DNA from: Alphaproteobacteria bacterium | GTDB taxonomy: Bacteria > Pseudomonadota > Alphaproteobacteria > RF32 > CAG-977 | Reading direction: 5' to 3' | Length of the DNA stretch: 9,101 bases | Assembly: GCA_017476085.1 (NCBI GenBank) | Contig: JAFVEJ010000203.1 | Location: 1-9,101, forward strand | Shown: piece after piece, positions 5,901 through 9,101 of the stretch | How the letters are laid out: each line of letters starts with the position of its first letter | Position numbering within the stretch: position 1 is the stretch's first letter | Translations under genes and position numbers: made by a program | Notes under the pieces: generated by a model | Database searches by the model: none | What the model was told of the DNA's origin: nothing | Seen by the model: the letters and a program-made list of their open reading frames with translations, nothing else

Positions 5901-7221
5901 ATTTTTTCTCTCCCGAAAACAGACGGCGCCCGAAATCCGAATCAAACTTTCTTTGCGGATCAAACGTATTTCTGGCTTTCGTGAACTTTTCCAAATTCTT
6001 GTACATCAGCACCAGATTGCGCGGTTCCAACAAAGCATCGTCCTGCAAAGAAACGCGCCCGTTATGTTCACCGACGACCATAATCAAATGTTTTAAAAAA
6101 TCCTCCAGCCCTTTGCGGCGGAAGAAATCCAGACTTAACGTATAACCGCGCAATGCCGAACCCAAATAGGAAAGCGTATCTTCTTTTGTCAATACCAGCT
6201 CGGCACGGCAAGCCCCGATCCGCGTTTGCGCCAGTTCGGTCAAAATCCGCCGAAGCGCCTGAGGTCCCTCTGCTTCGGAAAAAGAAACCCGCAGCTGATA
6301 AATCCCTTTATTGGAAAACACCCGCACATTATCGGAAGAATATAAAAACTGTTCATACGGCTCTATTTTTTGACTCTGTGCCGCCGCCAACCGGTAACGC
6401 AGATTTTTCAACAACGGCATCGCCGCAATATGCAGCGCCAAATACGGCAAGGTCATCTTGATTTTCGGCAACGGAAAAGTCGATGCGGGAGCCGCGTCTT
6501 TCGTAAAACAAGCCGTCTTTAAAATACCGCGCCCCACCGCCTCCGGTTTGGCGGAAGTATCAATCCAGACAGAACAAAAATCGGCTGTTTTCCGGACAGA
6601 CTTTAAGAGCGACATTAATTCGTCCAAATGAGCCACGCGACGTTTTTCAACCAAGACATTTTCCTGCGGCCGTTTTAATAATGTAATGGAAACCAGACTG
6701 ATGATGCCGATCAATCCCTGACCGCCGACGACCGCTTTAAACAACGTTTCGTTTTCTTTTTCGCTTGCCCGAACTGTCGTACCGTCCGCCAAAACAACAT
6801 CGATCCAGTTGACTGATTTTGCCAAAGACATGCGTTTATGAGCGTTTTGTCCGACAATGTTTGACGCGATTGCCCCACCCAGCGTATACTGCCCGGAATC
6901 CGACGCCGTCGCCAGCATAAAGCCCTGCGGCGCATAAAGTTCAGTAATTGTTTTCAGCATAATCCCCGGTTCGCAAACCAGTTCGCCTGTTTCCGGATCA
7001 AAAGAGCGAATGCAATCCAAACGTTTTGACAACATCACGGCGCCATCGGTATTCAACGCCTGATCCGCATAACTGCCAGCCGACCCGCGGGCGATAATAC
7101 CGTTTTTGCCGACTTGTTCCAGATACTTGGCAATATCCGCGACACGTTCCGGCCGACAAACCTGAGAAACACCGGAATTTGTCTGTCCCCGGCCTCTCAG
7201 TTTCATTTCATACCAATGCAT
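5890..7221 (-). CDS. DprE1-like FAD-linked oxidoreductase
   Basis: A 443-residue protein of the DprE1 / D-arabinono-1,4-lactone oxidase type, close in length to mycobacterial DprE1 (461). DprE1 oxidises the 2'-OH of decaprenylphosphoryl-ribose; DprE2 then reduces it to the arabinose epimer. Seen: PCMH-type FAD domain with ARGSAGSYADQALN (44-57), LGGAIASNIVGQNAH (114-128), GGQGLIGII (166-174), and the family C-terminal end (FDPQRKFDSDFGRRL). From GYTLSLDFF (359-367) onward it aligns without gaps, from memory, to M. tuberculosis DprE1: essential Lys418 falls on Asp394, Cys387 (benzothiazinone target) on Ser363, and Lys367 near Val343. The FAD fold should be intact, but the chemistry may differ. 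ATG 7221 follows AGGGAG by 7 bases. A downstream SDR overlaps by 11 bp, as in dprE1-dprE2 pairs. No prenyltransferase gene is in the window. Confidence 0.87.
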   Translation of the reverse strand: MHWYEMKLRGRGQTNSGVSQVCRPERVADIAKYLEQVGKNGIIARGSAGSYADQALNTDGAVMLSKRLDCIRSFDPETGELVCEPGIMLKTITELYAPQGFMLATASDSGQYTLGGAIASNIVGQNAHKRMSLAKSVNWIDVVLADGTTVRASEKENETLFKAVVGGQGLIGIISLVSITLLKRPQENVLVEKRRVAHLDELMSLLKSVRKTADFCSVWIDTSAKPEAVGRGILKTACFTKDAAPASTFPLPKIKMTLPYLALHIAAMPLLKNLRYRLAAAQSQKIEPYEQFLYSSDNVRVFSNKGIYQLRVSFSEAEGPQALRRILTELAQTRIGACRAELVLTKEDTLSYLGSALRGYTLSLDFFRRKGLEDFLKHLIMVVGEHNGRVSLQDDALLEPRNLVLMYKNLEKFTKARNTFDPQRKFDSDFGRRLFSGEKKYEQ

Positions 7222-7228
7222 TGCATCA

Positions 7229-7245
7229 CTCCCTGTTAAAACAGG
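7229..7245 (-). promoter_or_regulatory. RBS inside a short palindrome
   Basis: The Shine-Dalgarno AGGGAG (7234-7229), 7 bases before ATG 7221, overlaps the arm of a palindrome, CCTGTT/AACAGG (7232-7237 with 7240-7245). The two-base gap is too short for the full stem to close, so control by pairing is only a possibility. Confidence 0.35.
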
Positions 7246-7249
7246 AAGT

Positions 7250-7278
7250 AGTGTACCCGAAAAAGAAAAAGAATTGAA
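7250..7278 (-). promoter_or_regulatory. Weak promoter candidate for the SDR cluster
   Basis: In the 69-bp gap after the kinase gene the minus strand has TTCAAT (7278-7273), a 17-base spacer and TACACT (7255-7250). Matches to sigma-70 boxes are only 3/6 and 4/6. I see no intrinsic terminator in this gap, so read-through from the kinase gene is equally possible. Confidence 0.2.
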
Positions 7279-7290
7279 GCAGTTTCGGTT

Positions 7291-8319
7291 TTAAAATAAC
7301 GGGCGTACACTGTCCAGATAAGGCTTGAGTTCCAATGCCAAAGATTTTTCCGGCCGACCGCCCCAGATACGAATGATTTCCGCCGCAGTCAAAGCCGCCA
7401 GTTTACCCGCCGCGGGCAGGCTCATACCCTGAGAAAGTCCGTAAAGGAAGCCGCCGGCGAAAGCGTCTCCGGCCCCTGTGCTGTCCACAATCGCCTGATG
7501 ATTTTCGGAAGCCACCGTCGCTATACCCTGATCCGAAAAAATACATGCGCCCTTAGATCCGCGCGTCATTGCCAAAACCTGACGACGGTCCGACAATACA
7601 TTCATAAAAGCGTCCATATCCGTCACGCTGCGGTCAATTTCAAAACAACCGCGAATTTCACGTTCGTTGCCGATCAAAATGTCGGCCTGAGTCCGGATTG
7701 TTTCAATCACTTCCTGAACAGCGACCGCGCGGAAGTTCAAATCATGCATATTAAAAGCGACCTTTACGCCCGCCTGCTTTGCCGTGTTCAGTGCAAGCAT
7801 CACAGCCTGACGCGCCCGACGGGAAACCAGCATTTGCCCTTCAATAAACAAAATTTTTGAATCAAGAATCGTTTGAACGTCTATGTCCGCTTCGTCTATT
7901 TCTTCGCAAATTCCCATATTAAACGCAAACGTACGGTCGTGATCCGGCGTAACCATCACCAAGCATCTGGCGGTTGCCCGATCAATTTCGCGATCAAACG
8001 GTACTAACGGGACACATGATCTGATACCGGATTTATCAAACGCTTCTTTAAATTTTTCCCCCATAGTGTCTTCACAGGCTTTGCCGATAAAAGCGGCTTT
8101 TCCGCCCAAAGACGCCACGTTTGCCATCGCGTTCGCCGCCGTGCCGCCCGGAATGACGCGGGAATCCGCCAAGTTTTTCCGAATCTCGCGCAAAACGGCA
8201 ATCGGCAGGGTGTTTCCCTGTCCTTTAGTCAACGAATAGTCCTGTAAAAATTCTTCCGTGACATTGGCTACAACATCCACAAAAGCCACGCCGATAGCGG
8301 TTACGTCAAAAGTCGTCAT
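7291..8319 (-). CDS. PfkB-family kinase, probable adenosine kinase
   Basis: A 342-residue ribokinase/PfkB-family enzyme, which transfers phosphate from ATP to a sugar or nucleoside hydroxyl in the cytoplasm. Seen: N-terminal IGVAFVDVVANV (9-20) with the substrate-binding Asp, PfkB signature 1 GGTAANAMANVASLGG (58-73), IGNERE (216-221), and signature 2 DSTGAGDAF (279-287) with anion hole and catalytic base Asp285. Length and the GGTAAN form fit the alphaproteobacterial group annotated as adenosine kinase (adenosine to AMP, purine salvage). Substrate cannot be fixed from motifs, and another sugar kinase is possible. ATG 8319 is preceded by GGAG with a 7-base spacer. It may be cotranscribed with the oxidoreductase genes 69 bp downstream, but the enzyme types do not suggest a shared pathway unless it supplies a ribose-phosphate precursor. 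Confidence 0.9.
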   Translation of the reverse strand: MTTFDVTAIGVAFVDVVANVTEEFLQDYSLTKGQGNTLPIAVLREIRKNLADSRVIPGGTAANAMANVASLGGKAAFIGKACEDTMGEKFKEAFDKSGIRSCVPLVPFDREIDRATARCLVMVTPDHDRTFAFNMGICEEIDEADIDVQTILDSKILFIEGQMLVSRRARQAVMLALNTAKQAGVKVAFNMHDLNFRAVAVQEVIETIRTQADILIGNEREIRGCFEIDRSVTDMDAFMNVLSDRRQVLAMTRGSKGACIFSDQGIATVASENHQAIVDSTGAGDAFAGGFLYGLSQGMSLPAAGKLAALTAAEIIRIWGGRPEKSLALELKPYLDSVRPLF

Positions 8320-8356
8320 GAGGGGTCTCCGTATGAATCGCGTTATCGGGATTTCT

Positions 8357-8443
8357 TTATATCGACAGAAGATGTAAAAGGCGAGTCAAAAATAAATAAA
8401 TTTTTAAAACCAGACAAAGCGCCGTTTTGAGAAGAAGCTCCAT
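8357..8443 (-). CDS. Possible 28-residue hydrophobic peptide
   Basis: In the 184-bp gap between clpA and the kinase gene, ATG 8443 follows GGAGG by 8 bases, a better Shine-Dalgarno than most genes here. It opens a 28-codon frame ending TAA at 8357. The product starts MELLLKTALC and is Leu-rich with scattered Lys/Arg/His, so it could form one short membrane helix. It could be a real small protein, a leader peptide for the kinase gene 38 bp downstream, or chance. The same DNA in another frame is discussed in the findings. I do not recognise it. Confidence 0.3.
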   Translation of the reverse strand: MELLLKTALCLVLKIYLFLTRLLHLLSI

Positions 8444-8503
8444 AACGCCAGCCTCCGATTAAAAAACAAGAAAATCCAGGACGCAAACGACTCGTTCTTC
8501 GTT

Positions 8504-9101
8504 TTAAAGCAACATCAATTCCTGTTCGCCCTGCCTGCTTTTTTTCTTGACCGGAGGACGACACACAAAAGACAGCTTGCCGTTTTTGGCACTTAACCTC
8601 ACTGTGCCGCCATGCGTCAAATTGCCGAACAGAATTTCTTCCGCCAACGGCTTTTTAATCTGCTCCTGAATAACCCGGGCCAGCGGCCGCGCGCCGTTCT
8701 GCGGGTCGAATCCTTTTTTGATCAGCCAGTCTTTCGCCGAATAATTGACTTCCAAAATAATCTTCTTATCCGCCAAACTCTTTTTCAATTCGTTTAAGAA
8801 TTTGTCCGCGACCCGTCCCATAATTTCCGAATCCAATCGGACAAACGGTATCACCGCATCCAAACGATTTCTGAATTCCGGCGTAAACAGCCGTTCGATC
8901 GCTTCCTTATCTTCGTCAACACGTTCCGTTCTGCCGAATCCCATAGCGGGTTTAGCCATATCCGCCGCGCCGGCATTCGTTGTCATAATCAAAATAATGT
9001 TGGAAAAGTCGATTCTCTTGCCGTTGGAATCCGTCAGTTTGCCGTAGTCCATCACTTGCAGTAAAACGTTAAACAGATCCTGATGTGCCTTTTCTATTTC
9101 A
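8504..9101 (-). CDS. clpA: ClpA ATPase subunit, C-terminal fragment
   Basis: The frame is open to the right edge and encodes the last 198 residues of ClpA, the AAA+ unfoldase that feeds N-degron and tagged substrates into ClpP. The fragment begins EIEKAH, directly at the end of the second-domain Walker B motif, then has sensor 1 (TTNAGA, about 42-47), the ClpP-docking loop (MGF at 53-55, where IGL/IGF is usual), FTPEFRNRLD with the Arg finger, and the sensor 2 motif GARPLARVI in the D2 small domain. It ends in a basic tail (KKKSRQGEQ). A GTG at 9055 is an internal codon, not a start, because homology continues upstream of it to the edge. clpS, often adjacent to clpA, would lie outside the window if present. 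No clear terminator follows. Confidence 0.95.
   Translation of the reverse strand, partial: EIEKAHQDLFNVLLQVMDYGKLTDSNGKRIDFSNIILIMTTNAGAADMAKPAMGFGRTERVDEDKEAIERLFTPEFRNRLDAVIPFVRLDSEIMGRVADKFLNELKKSLADKKIILEVNYSAKDWLIKKGFDPQNGARPLARVIQEQIKKPLAEEILFGNLTHGGTVRLSAKNGKLSFVCRPPVKKKSRQGEQELMLL

Noticed and set aside
5901..5963. Upstream extension of the DprE2-like SDR by 21 residues
   Set aside because: It would overlap the FAD-enzyme gene by 74 bp, adds residues before the Rossmann strand, and ignores the strong Shine-Dalgarno placed for ATG 5900.
7256..7290. Possible terminator between the kinase and FAD-enzyme genes (CCGAAA ... TTTCGG)
   Set aside because: The arms are 6 bp with a loop over 20 bases and no T tract after the stem in the direction of transcription.
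1..9101. CRISPR arrays, tRNA or rRNA genes, insertion sequences, phage integrase genes
   Set aside because: I saw no regularly spaced repeats, cloverleaf-like segments, transposase motifs or terminal inverted repeats by eye.

Overview
The window most likely comes from an alphaproteobacterium. The ClpA and UvrC sequences are of alphaproteobacterial type. Hand counts give about 50% G+C in coding DNA and only about 22% in the one AT-rich gap. The N-terminally unfinished Cys/Gly/Ser-rich protein at the left edge is of a kind I associate with uncultured host- or gut-associated members of that class. That lineage guess is from memory and untested.

Layout. One gene runs rightward: positions 1-848 hold the 3' end of a large Cys-rich, Ser-linker protein, followed by a strong intrinsic terminator. 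All other genes run leftward. Read in their own direction from the right edge they are: clpA (partial, 9101-8504); a 184-bp gap with a possible 28-residue ORF; a PfkB-family sugar/nucleoside kinase (8319-7291); a DprE1-like FAD oxidoreductase (7221-5890); a DprE2-like short-chain dehydrogenase (SDR, 5900-5154, overlapping the previous gene by 11 bp); and, 16 bp further on, an unusual fusion of exoprotein-type domains to an SDR (5137-3257). Next comes a 321-bp AT-rich gap with two perfect DnaA boxes exactly 200 bp apart, then uvrC (2935-1064). uvrC and the Cys-rich gene converge on a 215-bp gap with terminators for both directions.

How the genes relate. uvrC, clpA and the kinase are housekeeping genes. 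The three genes from 7221 to 3257 look like one transcription unit. The first two resemble the oxidase/reductase pair that epimerises polyprenyl-phospho-ribose to -arabinose (DprE1/DprE2). However, the catalytic Lys of DprE1 aligns with Asp, the SDR catalytic Tyr aligns with Phe, and the SDR domain of the third protein lacks the catalytic Lys. That third protein also carries DUF4114-like and cadherin-like regions normally found in secreted adhesins. A coupled set of oxidoreductase-fold proteins with altered active sites, ending in an exoprotein-SDR fusion, is the most novel part of the window. The AT-rich DnaA-box gap is the second point of interest, as a possible replication origin or DnaA-controlled region.
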